Source: Salinisphaera sp. Q1T1-3
GTDB lineage: Bacteria; Pseudomonadota; Gammaproteobacteria; Nevskiales; Salinisphaeraceae
DNA length: 64,000 bases
NCBI RefSeq assembly: GCF_003602005.1
Contig: NZ_QZWD01000004.1
Location: forward strand, 62,001 to 126,000
Direction of reading: 5' to 3'
Shown here: piece by piece, positions 37,718 through 47,374 of the stretch
How positions within the stretch are numbered: the first letter of the stretch is position 1
Layout: every line of letters starts with the position of its first letter
The notes under the pieces: generated by a model
Told to the model about the DNA's origin: nothing
The model's database searches: none
The model's input: only the letters and a program-made list of their open reading frames with translations
Program-made: the position numbers and the translations under genes

Positions 37718-38734
37718 TCAGTAGTAGATGTTGAGCGCTGCCTGCGGCGTGACCGTGGCGGCGGCGTTACGACCGGCCGCGACAACCTCAGCCCCGACGA
37801 TGACGCCGTAGTGCTTGTTCCAGTTGTATTCCAACGCCGGCGCTATCGAGATCGACTCACTGGAATCGCTGCTGCTCCGGACCGGCGTGATCAGGCCGTC
37901 GGCCGCTCGACTGCCCTGGATGACGCCACCCTGGCTGTGGTTGTAGACAATATCGATGGCCGGCGCCCAGTGACGTGTGAGGCTGTATTCGAAGGCCAGA
38001 TCCGCCGAATAGCTGTCACCGGTCTCCACGTGTCCGTTGAAGCCGGCCGGCGTACCGTAGACGCTGACACCATCGACCGAGGCGTCGGCATCGGCGAACG
38101 TATAAGTGAAATTCAGGCGTGCGCGCAGGATCCGGCCGTTCGGCAGCCAGAAATAATCCTGAGTGAAGAGGCCGACGGTGCTGGACAGCACGCCGCTCCC
38201 TAGACCATCGGCTACGTGTCCCTGGAGCCCGTCGTATTTGCCGGTCGGAAAGTTTTGCGCATACGACAGCGCGACGGTCGGCAACAGACTGCCTTCGGAA
38301 AAGGCATGGACCATGTACTGCATGCGCAGCGTGGTGTCGCCGAGCTGGACACCCTGACTGTCCGGCCCCTCGTCGGCCACGTTGTAACCGAAACTCGGCA
38401 ACAACGCGATGGTTAGCCGGTCAGTGAATCCGTATTCAAGCAGTGTGACGGATCGATACGCATGGCTGTTGCTCGTGTTGTGCGAGTCCCAGTCGTTGTC
38501 GAACTGACCGTACTGGATGGAATCCACCACATACGGCTCGATGTTCCAGTGGCCCGCCGGCAGAGCGGTCGCGTTGGGCGCGACCAGCGGGCCCGTGAAC
38601 AACGCATCCGACATCGGCTGACGAGTCGTGCCGGTACGCGGAACCGGCGCCGCGCTCGCACTCGTGACCTGGCCTGCCGTGATCAGCGTCGCGGCGGCGC
38701 CGAGCACCACCCGCTTCAGCGATAGATCTTTCAT
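37718..38734 (-). CDS. Outer-membrane beta-barrel protein of unknown substrate
   Basis: 338 residues from ATG 38734, with AAAGAGA upstream. A signal peptide covers about residues 1-29 (charged MKDLSLKR, hydrophobic core, SASAA). The mature part is rich in alternating aromatic/polar strands with short acidic turns and ends in AALNIYY, an aromatic C-terminus expected for an outer-membrane barrel recognised by BAM. Such proteins are often labelled transporters of the phenol-degradation MetA type, but I cannot name a substrate. It lies with the APC permease gene inside the old tRNA array. Confidence 0.65.
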   Translation of the reverse strand: MKDLSLKRVVLGAAATLITAGQVTSASAAPVPRTGTTRQPMSDALFTGPLVAPNATALPAGHWNIEPYVVDSIQYGQFDNDWDSHNTSNSHAYRSVTLLEYGFTDRLTIALLPSFGYNVADEGPDSQGVQLGDTTLRMQYMVHAFSEGSLLPTVALSYAQNFPTGKYDGLQGHVADGLGSGVLSSTVGLFTQDYFWLPNGRILRARLNFTYTFADADASVDGVSVYGTPAGFNGHVETGDSYSADLAFEYSLTRHWAPAIDIVYNHSQGGVIQGSRAADGLITPVRSSSDSSESISIAPALEYNWNKHYGVIVGAEVVAAGRNAAATVTPQAALNIYY

Positions 38735-39046
38735 GATTCTCTTTGGTCGTCGATGAGCAGCCGCGCCGCGGCCCGGACGCAGCCGCTCCGCACCCGGGAT
38801 TGCCTTCCGCCGGCGCCGCCGCGCGGGCCGCTTTTGCCACAGCCTCTGGAAACGCACAAGCAGAATCGATCTCACACGCGCCATCCGGCACGCAGCGGAC
38901 ATGCCACGATCCGCTTCCGCCGCGCGTTGCGCGGCCGGCAGCGACATCGTGCGCCGCGTGAGCCGGACCAAGGCGCCGCCCGGCCCGATACACGCGGATT
39001 CAGCGGACCGCCGAGCGGCTGATCCGTCCTGGACCTATCGATAGCG
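38735..39046. other. Intergenic stretch without a supported gene
   Basis: 312 bases between the outer-membrane protein gene and the APC permease gene, both on the minus strand. I see no ORF, terminator or convincing promoter; it presumably contains the start signals of the barrel gene. Confidence 0.5.
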
Positions 39047-40666
39047 CTACGTCAGCGAATGCGCCGACTCGCTGCCCTCATCGGCCAGAATCTGGTCGAT
39101 CGCGTGCTGCGTTTCGGACGGCGTGAGCGCGGTCCTGTACGCGATCCACATGACCACGAGGCTCCAGATCGCCAGCAGGATCAGTTCGGTCACGAAGCCG
39201 AGCACGCCCAGGCCGTTGCCGATGTCACCCAGCGCGGAGAGCAACCAGATGCCGCCGAACCAGGGCGCAAGCCAGGCGATGTGGCGCCAGCCGAATTCAT
39301 CTCCCGGCATGCGCGCGACGAAATGGTAGTACAGGGCATAGATGACGAAACCGATGCCGATCAGGATGAACAGGACAGAGTTCGTGTAGAACCCGGCCCA
39401 GTAGATGATCCAGTTACTCAAGATGAAAGCGATCGGCGCCAGGATGTTGGCCCCTGCGAGTTTGAACGGCCGCGCCACGTCCGGCGCATTGCGCCTCAGA
39501 CACAGCAGCACGACCGGACCGATGCCGTAGGTCAACACCGTGATCGACGTGATATAGCCGACCATCTTCTGCCAGGCCGGGAACGGCAGCAGGAACAGAC
39601 AGCCGACCACCCACATCACGAGCACGCCTACCCACGGCACGCCCTGACTGTTCAAGCGCGCCAAACCGCTGGGCCCGGCCTTGAGTCGGCCGTTGGCCAT
39701 GAGGATGCGCGAGCCGCCGGTCAAAAACATCAGCCCGGTCCCGCCCGGCGAGACGTAGGCATCGATATAGAGGATCGCGGCGAGCCAGGTCATCCCGAGG
39801 CCGGCCGCCAGACCGGCGAATGGCCCGAGATCGCCAGCGAAGGACAACGCGGCCCAGCCGCCGCCCAACTCGCTCGGATTGATCGACATGATGAAGGCGA
39901 CCTGCAACCCCACATAGACGATGCTGGCCAGTATCACGGAGCCGATGACCGCGAACGGCATATAACGATTCGGATTGCTGCTCTCCCCGGCCAGATCGAT
40001 GGCCGTCCGGAAGCCGAGGAAACTGAATACGATGCCGGCAGCCGGCAGCGCCGTGAAAATGCCCGAAATCTGATAGCTGCCCGGCGCGGCGTGCATGTTC
40101 TCTGGATGCCAGGCAACGACGATCAACCCGATGATCGTGGCAACCGGCACGAAGATCTTCCACCACGTCACGGCCGAGTTGAACTTGAGCAGCGTACGCA
40201 CGGCCAGCAGGTTCAGCCAGGCGAGCAAACCGATCAGGAGCGCGGAAACGATGAAACCGGTGACGGTCAGAACGCCGTTGTCCGGACTGACCAGAAACGG
40301 CAGATAGTTGTTCGCGTAAGTGACGATCGCCTCGGCCTCGACCGGTGGAATCGGCACATAGGCCAGAAACAGCATCCAGCCCCAGATGCGGCCCAGGCCG
40401 CTGCCGTGGCTGGCGTGGCTGATGTGCACGAGCGCGCCACTGCGTGGAAACATGGTGGCCAGCTCGGCGAAGCAGAACGCCAGCATGAGAATGATGACGG
40501 CCCCGATGATCCAGCTCAGGATGCTCCACGGACCGGCGAGCTTGGCCGCGTGGTATGCACCGAACAGCCAACCCGAGCCGATCATGCTCGTGGTGCTGGC
40601 AAACAGAAGACCGATCGGGCCGGCACTCTGTCTCAGCTTGCCGCCTGCGGCGGATGATGTGGCCAT
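39047..40666 (-). CDS. APC-superfamily amino acid permease
   Basis: 539 residues with about 12-14 hydrophobic segments. The N-terminal GPIGLLFASTTSMIGSGWLF carries the G-S-G unwound-helix motif of amino acid/polyamine permeases. Further typical features are GESSNPNRYMPFAV and GGSRILMANGRLKAGPSG. It is an inner-membrane importer or exchanger; the substrate cannot be told. Spacing of 312 bases to the barrel gene makes a shared transcript possible. It lies between two tRNA genes that are neighbours in E. coli. Confidence 0.85.
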   Translation of the reverse strand: MATSSAAGGKLRQSAGPIGLLFASTTSMIGSGWLFGAYHAAKLAGPWSILSWIIGAVIILMLAFCFAELATMFPRSGALVHISHASHGSGLGRIWGWMLFLAYVPIPPVEAEAIVTYANNYLPFLVSPDNGVLTVTGFIVSALLIGLLAWLNLLAVRTLLKFNSAVTWWKIFVPVATIIGLIVVAWHPENMHAAPGSYQISGIFTALPAAGIVFSFLGFRTAIDLAGESSNPNRYMPFAVIGSVILASIVYVGLQVAFIMSINPSELGGGWAALSFAGDLGPFAGLAAGLGMTWLAAILYIDAYVSPGGTGLMFLTGGSRILMANGRLKAGPSGLARLNSQGVPWVGVLVMWVVGCLFLLPFPAWQKMVGYITSITVLTYGIGPVVLLCLRRNAPDVARPFKLAGANILAPIAFILSNWIIYWAGFYTNSVLFILIGIGFVIYALYYHFVARMPGDEFGWRHIAWLAPWFGGIWLLSALGDIGNGLGVLGFVTELILLAIWSLVVMWIAYRTALTPSETQHAIDQILADEGSESAHSLT

Positions 40667-40900
40667 AAGCCTTTTCCTCGAAAGTCACTGCAGATGATGC
40701 GAGCCGACACGCGCACGGCGCAGCGGCGATCCTGCTGACAAGCGAAAATCACGCCATGCATACGGCCCGGAAACACGAGCCTAGCGGCCTGGATGCACGA
40801 TAACGAGGATAACCGCGCGCTACTTTAGTGCTATGGCCAACGATCCGGCCACGCTGGTGCGCCCGGATGCACAGTCACCAACAACGCAACGAGGGACGAG

Positions 40901-40976
40901 TGGAGCCCGCGACCGGAGTCGAACCGATGACCTGCTGTTTACAAGACAGCTGCTCTACCAGCTGAGCTACGCGGGC
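40901..40976 (-). tRNA. tRNA-Thr (TGT)
   Basis: 76 bases with encoded CCA. Acceptor GCCCGCG/CGCGGGC, anticodon stem GCTGT/ACAGC, loop CTTGTAA. It corresponds to E. coli thrU, which there directly precedes tyrU. Confidence 0.97.
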
Positions 40977-41101
40977 GTCGTCGAGCGGTATTCTGAATGC
41001 TCTGGCCCGGATTGGCCATAGGCAACACGAGCGCCGGCGGCCATGCGCCCCGTCCGTACCCGCTGACTCGCCGGCCCGAAACCCGTCTCGCCTGGCCGAC
41101 C

Positions 41102-42085
41102 TTACGCCAGGCGCAGGCTCACATCCCCGGAATACACGGCCTCTCGGCGCCCATCGATCTCGACGATGAGGCTGGCATCGTCGTTGAGCCCGCGTGCGAT
41201 GCCGAATCGCTCGTGGCGCCCGTCGATGATCCGTACGGGCTGGTCGACGGTAAGATCGAAACATGGCCACTGTCGGGCGAACGGCGCAAAACCCGCCGCC
41301 GCGAACGTGTCCAGCGCGCGCAACACAGCGTCGAGACAGCGACCGGCAATCGTGCTCCGGGCCGGCATGCGCGTCACGTGATCGGCCAGGCGCGTCCAGG
41401 GCTGATCGATGGGTGACGAGGCAGTCGCCGGCATGGACAGATTGAGCCCTAGACCGGCGACCACACGCGCAATGCCGGAGGCCTCGCTGCGGGCCTCGAT
41501 CAGAATCCCGCCGACCTTGGCCTGTCCGACCCAGAGGTCGTTCGGCCATTTCAGGGCCATGCCACGTACGCCGAGGTCCGTCAGTGTCTCGGCAACCGAC
41601 ACGCCGATCGCCAGGCTCAAGGCGCCGAGCGGCGCGCCGGCGGCCATCAGATCGTGCCCGACCGACAGATACAGATTGCTCGCCATGGGCGAAACCCAGG
41701 CCCGGCCGGCCCGCCCTCGGCCAGCGCTTTGCTGCTCGGCCAGACAGGCCCGCGTGGCACCGTCGTCGTAAGCGGCCAGCCGGGTGTTGGTCGAGTCCGT
41801 GTGCTGCATGATGAGCAGCTGATCGAGCAGCCCGACCGCTCGCGGACCGAGTTCGTGGCGCACTTGTTCACCGTCGAGCAGATCGAGCGGTGCGGCCAGC
41901 CGATAGCCGCGCCCGGAAACGCTGAACACATCGAGCCCCGTTGCACGCAGACGCCCGATTCGTGCCGAGATCGCCGACCGCGTGACGCCCAGTGCCCGCG
42001 CCAACGCCGGGCCGCTGTGCCATTCGCCGTCAGCCAGTTCCGCCAGAAGCCGGTCCGGCATCTCGATTCGATCGGTCAGGGGCAT
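41102..42085 (-). CDS. birA: Biotin--protein ligase / biotin operon repressor BirA
   Basis: 327 residues from ATG 42085; the longer open frame lies within plsY. An N-terminal winged helix (about 20-63, ALARALGVTRSAISARIGRL) would bind DNA. The ligase core has AGRGRAGRAWVSP (121-133) and KWPNDLWVGQAK (179-190), where the last lysine matches the catalytic lysine of E. coli BirA. It biotinylates acetyl-CoA carboxylase. It overlaps plsY by ten bases and precedes tRNA-Thr as in E. coli, but no coaA follows. Confidence 0.94.
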   Translation of the reverse strand: MPLTDRIEMPDRLLAELADGEWHSGPALARALGVTRSAISARIGRLRATGLDVFSVSGRGYRLAAPLDLLDGEQVRHELGPRAVGLLDQLLIMQHTDSTNTRLAAYDDGATRACLAEQQSAGRGRAGRAWVSPMASNLYLSVGHDLMAAGAPLGALSLAIGVSVAETLTDLGVRGMALKWPNDLWVGQAKVGGILIEARSEASGIARVVAGLGLNLSMPATASSPIDQPWTRLADHVTRMPARSTIAGRCLDAVLRALDTFAAAGFAPFARQWPCFDLTVDQPVRIIDGRHERFGIARGLNDDASLIVEIDGRREAVYSGDVSLRLA

Positions 42086-42711
42086 CGTTGCGAGACCTTG
42101 TGCCCGTCGCGCCGGGCAAGGCGCGGCTCGGTCCCGGCCGCCAGGCGTTGCAGGTTGGGCCGATGAGTATAGACGATCAGCGCGAACGCACAGACGGCCA
42201 GCCCCGAGGCCGCCGCCGGCAAGCCCGGCACCAGACAGGCGCTCAGCACGCAGGCCGCGCCCCCGCCGAGGGTGGCTACCGATACGATCCGGCGCCAGGC
42301 GAGCAACACCGCAAAGACAAGGCAACCGACCACGAGCGCCAGCGGGAGCAGAATGGCGAACACGCCGACGGCCGTGGCCGCGCCCTTGCCACCACGGAAA
42401 CGATGAAAGACCGGCCAGACATGGCCGGCGATCGCCAGCCAGCCGCAGGCGTAAGGCCACGGCAGGTCCGGGGCGATCAGGCCCGACACGAACCCGGCCG
42501 CCACCGCCCCCTTGACGGCATCGAAGGCCAGCACCGCCCCGCCGTAGGCGCGCCCGCCCACACGCCAGGCATTGGTGGCGCCGGCGTTGCCGCTGCCGCG
42601 ATCGCGCACGTCGGAAACCCCGAACACCGGTGCTAGCACCAGCGCGCCGGAAAACGAACCGATCAGGTACGCGGATACGAGCGCCAGCGCGATGGCCATG
42701 CCCTCAAGCAT
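42076..42711 (-). CDS. plsY: Glycerol-3-phosphate acyltransferase PlsY
   Basis: 211 residues with five predicted membrane segments. The family motifs GSGNAGATNAWR and GHVWPVFHRFRGGKG are present, along with THRPNLQRL near the end. It transfers acyl groups from acyl phosphate to glycerol-3-phosphate in phospholipid synthesis. An alternative ATG at 42699 is possible. Overlaps birA. Confidence 0.93.
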   Translation of the reverse strand: MLEGMAIALALVSAYLIGSFSGALVLAPVFGVSDVRDRGSGNAGATNAWRVGGRAYGGAVLAFDAVKGAVAAGFVSGLIAPDLPWPYACGWLAIAGHVWPVFHRFRGGKGAATAVGVFAILLPLALVVGCLVFAVLLAWRRIVSVATLGGGAACVLSACLVPGLPAAASGLAVCAFALIVYTHRPNLQRLAAGTEPRLARRDGHKVSQRCP

Positions 42712-42806
42712 GCGTCCGGCCGTTCATGCTGTCGGACCGCCGCCGGCGCGCCGCGCCGGTCGGTGCCATTCGGCCACGGCAACGCGCCATAGCGGGCCGT
42801 GTTCGG

Positions 42807-44672
42807 CTAGCCGAGATTGGTATTCTGGGACACATCGGTTTTCTGTCCGGCTGCGCGCCGGCCGTAGAGACGATCGATATCGGTCGCATAACGCCGCGCC
42901 ACCCGACGTCGGCGCGTCTTGTCGGTCGCGGTGACCAGGCTATTGTCCTGGCGCCACCCGTCCGTGGTCACGGCCACGCGCCGGATCTGGGCATGGGCAG
43001 GAAACTGAGTCATCAGACGGGCGAAGCGCTCGAGAAAATAGTTTTCCAGGCGCGCCGCGGCCAGCGCCTGCGGTGTATCCGGATCGAGCCCAAGACGACG
43101 CATGATCGGCGTCAGGCGATGTGCCGGACAGCTGATCACGGCTGCCAGAACGGGACGGGCTTCGCCGACGACGATGGCCCGGGTGACCAGCGGGTCGAGA
43201 CGCAGGGTCTCTTCGATCGGCTCCGGTGAAGCCTTCTCGCCGGAGGTCATCACGATCACTTCCTTCATGCGCCCGGTCAGGTACAGCCGTTTCTTGTCCA
43301 ACCGGCTGACCTTGTCGCCGGTATGGAGCCAACCGCCCGGCGAGAGCACTCGAGCCGTGGCTTCGGCGTCCCGCCAGTAGCCGTGCATCACGCCGGGCGA
43401 GCGGACGAGCAGTTCGTTGTCCGGCCCGATCTTGGTGGCCACGCCGTTGATGGCCACGCCCACACTGTCGATCTCGTTGTTGTCGACACGGTTCACGCTG
43501 ACCACCGGCCCCGCCTCGGTGAGACCATAGCCCTGCAACACCGGCAGACCCAGCCCGACCAGCGTGCGGGCCACCGGATGCGGCAACGCGGCGGCCCCCG
43601 AGACGGCGAGCTGCATGTGGGCGCCGAACAGACGCAGGCAGCGCCGCGCGACGAAATAGCGCAACAATGGCCAGGCCAGATGCGACAGCGCGAACCGGCC
43701 GCGGCCCTGTTGGCGCTCGAAGACCGACTCGCCGACGTTGATGGTCGTGGCGACCAGACGCTTGATCCAGCGCGGGTGGCGCGACAGCCAGCGATGCAGC
43801 TCGATATAGAAACGTTCGTAGATCCGCGGCACACCGATGAGCGTGGTCACCGGTTCGCGCGCCAGCGTCAGCCCCAGAAAGCGCGGGTGTCGACAGAACA
43901 CGATCCGGGCACCGGTGATCATCGCCCGATAGGCATCGACCACGCGCTCGTAGCTGTGGGCCAGCGGCACATAGGACAACGCATATTCATCGGCCACTGC
44001 CGGCAGCGCATCGGCCACATCCTGCGCGTTGGACAACAGATTGGCGTGCGTGAGCATCGCCCCGCGGGCGCGTCCCGAGGACCCGGATGTATAGACCAGG
44101 CTGGCGACGTCATCGGCACGCGGTCGGGTCTCGAAGGGATCCGTATCGTCCGTGGCCGCTTCAAGGGCAGCATCCGCGCTGGTCAGCCGCGCGTCCTCAT
44201 CGAGCCCGCCGGTGAAAACCAGCGCGGCGCGCAGATGCTCGCAGGGATCGGCGGCCAGCAGGCGCATCACCCAGCGCGCCTTGACCGCCACCAGTACACA
44301 GGACTGGCTGTGCGCCACGAGATGGGCATTGCTGGCCGGCGTATCGGCACAGAACAGGCCCACACTCATCGCGCCGAGTCGCATCGCGGCCTGTTCCACG
44401 CAAAGCCATTCCGGCGAGTTGCGCAGCATGATCGCCACCCGATCGCCGGCGCCCACGCCCTGGGCCTTGAGCACACGGGTCCAGGCGGCCACACGGCGAT
44501 CGGTCTCGGCCCAGGTCCGATCCAGCCATGCCCCGCGCCGCGGCGAGTAGAACCGATAGGCCGGCGCATCAGGGGTGGCCGCGACCCGCGCATCGAACAG
44601 CCCACAGAGCGTGTCGGCGCTGTCGCGGTCCAGCCAGGCGGCCGGTCGCCCCTCAGTCGGCGCGCGACTCAC
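42807..44672 (-). CDS. AMP-dependent long-chain acyl-CoA synthetase (AMP-forming ligase)
   Basis: 621 residues from GTG 44672. The ANL family signatures are complete: YTSGSSGRARGAMLTHAN (P-loop), YGLTEAGP, GWLHTGD, and SGEKASPEPIEE close to the C-terminal lysine region. It activates a fatty acid to acyl-AMP and then acyl-CoA. The start is uncertain: an ATG at 44699 would add nine residues. Both overlap the end of the M61 peptidase gene by about 20-47 bases. The FadD15-like subgroup is likely, but chain length is not readable. Confidence 0.85.
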   Translation of the reverse strand: MSRAPTEGRPAAWLDRDSADTLCGLFDARVAATPDAPAYRFYSPRRGAWLDRTWAETDRRVAAWTRVLKAQGVGAGDRVAIMLRNSPEWLCVEQAAMRLGAMSVGLFCADTPASNAHLVAHSQSCVLVAVKARWVMRLLAADPCEHLRAALVFTGGLDEDARLTSADAALEAATDDTDPFETRPRADDVASLVYTSGSSGRARGAMLTHANLLSNAQDVADALPAVADEYALSYVPLAHSYERVVDAYRAMITGARIVFCRHPRFLGLTLAREPVTTLIGVPRIYERFYIELHRWLSRHPRWIKRLVATTINVGESVFERQQGRGRFALSHLAWPLLRYFVARRCLRLFGAHMQLAVSGAAALPHPVARTLVGLGLPVLQGYGLTEAGPVVSVNRVDNNEIDSVGVAINGVATKIGPDNELLVRSPGVMHGYWRDAEATARVLSPGGWLHTGDKVSRLDKKRLYLTGRMKEVIVMTSGEKASPEPIEETLRLDPLVTRAIVVGEARPVLAAVISCPAHRLTPIMRRLGLDPDTPQALAAARLENYFLERFARLMTQFPAHAQIRRVAVTTDGWRQDNSLVTATDKTRRRRVARRYATDIDRLYGRRAAGQKTDVSQNTNLG

Positions 44673-46452
44673 GATGCAACCAGGCCGCACGACGCGCATG
44701 GGCTGTCGCATCGGCCGTCTCGTCGATCGATAGATGCCATTCCGGCGCGGCGTCGCCGGCCAGCGTGACATCGCGCGTCAGCAGCCGATCGTCTCGAAAG
44801 ACATGCACGCGCAGACAGGCGCCGGCGGGATAGCGTGCGAGCTGGCTGGCCAGCTCCTCGGCCATCTCGATGCCGTCGAGTGCCAGTAACCGGTCTCCCG
44901 GCGACAGGCCGGCCCGCTGGGCCGGTCCGTCATCCACGACGTGCGTGATACGGGCCGAGCTGGGCGACTCGCGCGACAACCCCATCCGGCCGCGCACGAC
45001 CGCGGCGTCGTCGGCGGCCGGCCGAGCCAGCGCCCGGATGCCGAAATCCCCCAGGAAATCCGCCCAGGGCGCATCGGCGGTGGTATTCAGATGCAGATCG
45101 AAGAAATCCGCGAGCTCCAGGCCGGAGACATCGGCTGCCAGCCGGGCCAGGGCGTTCTCGGGCACTGGCGCATCGTCCCGGCCGTAACGCTGCCAGACCG
45201 CGCGCATGACGGTATCCAGCGAAACCCGCCCCTCGGTCTCGAGACGCAGCTTGAGATCCAGACCGAGCGCGAGCTGGGCGCCCTTGCCGTAGTAGCTGAC
45301 GACGGCGTTCGGGGTGTTCTCGTCCGGGCGATAGAACTTGAGCCAGGCATCGAAGGAGGACTCGGCCAGGCTCTGGCGATGTCGCCCCGGCGTGCGCTCG
45401 ATGCGGGTGGCAAGCTTGGCCAGCCGGTCGAGATAGCTCTGCTCGGTGATCACCCCGGCCCGCACGAGACCCAGGTCGTCGTAGTACGAGGTCACGCCCT
45501 CGTAGGCCCAGAGATCCCGGAAATACGCTTCGCCAGCGAGATCCGAGGCCGCCACCGCGGCCGGACGGATCCGCTTGACGTTCCACAGATGGAAATATTC
45601 GTGGCTGGCCAGCCCCAGCAGCGTCTCGTAGGCCGGGTCGCGACGGCCGGTCGCGGCCACGCGTGCCGCGCTGGGCAGCGCGTTGCGGGCCACGTCCAGC
45701 ACGCTGGATTCGCGATGCTCCAGCCCGCCGAACCCGCGAGCCATGATATTGGCCAGAAACAGATACTGCCGGGCCGGCAGCTCACCGAAGACCGCTGCCT
45801 GAGCCTCGCAGATCGCAGCCAGGTCGATGGCCAGCTGGCGGGTGTCGGCGTCGTGGCTGCCGAGCAGCACGAAGGCGTGCGGTACGTCGCGCACGCTGAA
45901 GGGCACGCGCTCGATCGCCTCGCCCATCGCCACGGGATGATCGATCAGATCGTCGTAATCGCGTGCTTCATACACGCCGTAGCCGGCCGCCGAGACGCAG
46001 TCATCGTCCACCGGGGCCAGCGTGGTGGCCACCTGCCAGTCGTAGCGCGCCGGCGGTTCGCCCAGATGCACGCGCACCGGGCGGCCACGTCCGCCGTCCG
46101 GCCAGAGCGCCAGCGAGGTGAAATTGAACAGGGCCCGCGTGTCGTCGAGAAACGCCGCCCGCACCGACGGGTCGCGGGCGTAGAACGTGCAGCGCACGAC
46201 GACATCGCCGGTCGGCGGCGCGATCGTCCAGCGGCTGCGCTCGACGGCCGTGACCGGAATCGGCGTCCCGCCCGCCTCGGCCTCGATCGACAGCAGATGA
46301 CGTGCAAAATCGCGGATCACGTAGCTGCCGGGAATCCAGGTGGCCAGATTCAGGCCGACGGTGGCCCCGGGTTCGGCCGCGAAGGCCAGTTCGACGGTCA
46401 CGCGATGCGCAGCCGGGTCGGCCGGCGTGATCGTGTATTCCAGTAACGACAT
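44653..46452 (-). CDS. M61-family peptidase with PDZ domain (glycyl aminopeptidase type)
   Basis: 599 residues from ATG 46452 (MSLLEYTITPADPAAHRVTV). The N-terminal beta domain is followed by the zinc motif HEYFH at 284-288 and the downstream glutamate region DLAGEAYFRDLWAYEGVTSY. Next comes the typical NAVVSYYGKGAQLALGLDL. A PDZ domain near the C-terminus has ITHVVDDGPAQRAGLSPGDR. No signal peptide is visible, so it is probably cytoplasmic. It is translationally overlapped with the acyl-CoA synthetase. Confidence 0.9.
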   Translation of the reverse strand: MSLLEYTITPADPAAHRVTVELAFAAEPGATVGLNLATWIPGSYVIRDFARHLLSIEAEAGGTPIPVTAVERSRWTIAPPTGDVVVRCTFYARDPSVRAAFLDDTRALFNFTSLALWPDGGRGRPVRVHLGEPPARYDWQVATTLAPVDDDCVSAAGYGVYEARDYDDLIDHPVAMGEAIERVPFSVRDVPHAFVLLGSHDADTRQLAIDLAAICEAQAAVFGELPARQYLFLANIMARGFGGLEHRESSVLDVARNALPSAARVAATGRRDPAYETLLGLASHEYFHLWNVKRIRPAAVAASDLAGEAYFRDLWAYEGVTSYYDDLGLVRAGVITEQSYLDRLAKLATRIERTPGRHRQSLAESSFDAWLKFYRPDENTPNAVVSYYGKGAQLALGLDLKLRLETEGRVSLDTVMRAVWQRYGRDDAPVPENALARLAADVSGLELADFFDLHLNTTADAPWADFLGDFGIRALARPAADDAAVVRGRMGLSRESPSSARITHVVDDGPAQRAGLSPGDRLLALDGIEMAEELASQLARYPAGACLRVHVFRDDRLLTRDVTLAGDAAPEWHLSIDETADATAHARRAAWLHRESRAD

Positions 46453-46578
46453 ATGCCCCCTGTTGCAGCCCCCGGACCGTCGCGCGGCGCGCAGTCTACG
46501 CCTGCGAACGGCCACTGCCCATGGTCGGTGCGATACGCCGAGTGTACGCGCGATCACCCACACGCATCGCGAAATCGT

Positions 46579-47238
46579 TCACCAGCGCGCCACTTCGAGC
46601 CCGAGCCCACCGACCTGATGAAACAACCGCTTGGACGGACACACGGCCACGCCGTGCTCGGCCCAGCGCAGCAACGGCAGATCGGCATGGGAATCCGAAT
46701 AGGCGGCCACCCTGCTGCCATCCGCCGGCATGTCGGCCAACCCCTTGACGCGACGCAGCTTCTCGTCGTCGCGGCAGTTCTCGCCGTCCATGCCGACCAG
46801 ACGATCGCGATGGTCCCAGGCCGCTCGCGTAGCCAGCACCTCGTCGATGTTCAGGGCATCGGCGATCGCCCGGACATAGATATCGAAACTGGCGGAGGCG
46901 AGAATCACCCGCACGCCGTCGCGCTGATAGGCGCGCAGCTGGGCCAGCCCCTGCTCGCGCATCGCTTCGTCCATGAGCTCCTCGACGAACTCGGCCACCC
47001 AGCCGTCGATGCGATGGCGCGGCTCGCCGCCGAGAAACGCGCGCAGCATCTCGGTCTTGAGCCATGTGCGATCGCCCCAGCGCCAGAACTTGAGCAGATT
47101 GATTGGCAGGCGATACAGCTTGAGACTGCGGCGCCGACGGTAATGCCGCAGATAGCCGAACAGAAACGGCAGGAACGTATCGTACTCGGTGAGCGTGACA
47201 TCGAGATCGAAGACGACGATGCGTGGATGAAAAGCCAA
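46579..47238 (-). CDS. HAD-superfamily subfamily IB phosphatase
   Basis: 219 residues. Motif I is FDLDVTLTEYDT with both aspartates; motif II is ILASAS; the late acidic motif is YSDSHADLPLL. This is the SerB/CicA-like HAD-IB pattern; substrates of these proteins range from phosphoserine to lysolipids. The start shown is TTG 47238 with GGGGCTGGA just ahead; there is no better ATG that keeps motif I. Divergent from murB. Confidence 0.85.
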   Translation of the reverse strand: MAFHPRIVVFDLDVTLTEYDTFLPFLFGYLRHYRRRRSLKLYRLPINLLKFWRWGDRTWLKTEMLRAFLGGEPRHRIDGWVAEFVEELMDEAMREQGLAQLRAYQRDGVRVILASASFDIYVRAIADALNIDEVLATRAAWDHRDRLVGMDGENCRDDEKLRRVKGLADMPADGSRVAAYSDSHADLPLLRWAEHGVAVCPSKRLFHQVGGLGLEVARW

Positions 47239-47374
47239 TCCAGCCCCGGGTCGCGGATGAGATTCGTGCCAGCTTAGGCCCTGTCGACGATTCGCGCGAG
47301 CACGCGTTGCGGACCGGCTTGCAAAGCACGGCCCGGGCCCCGACCATTTTCCGCGTCAGCCGTCCGGAGGCCTC

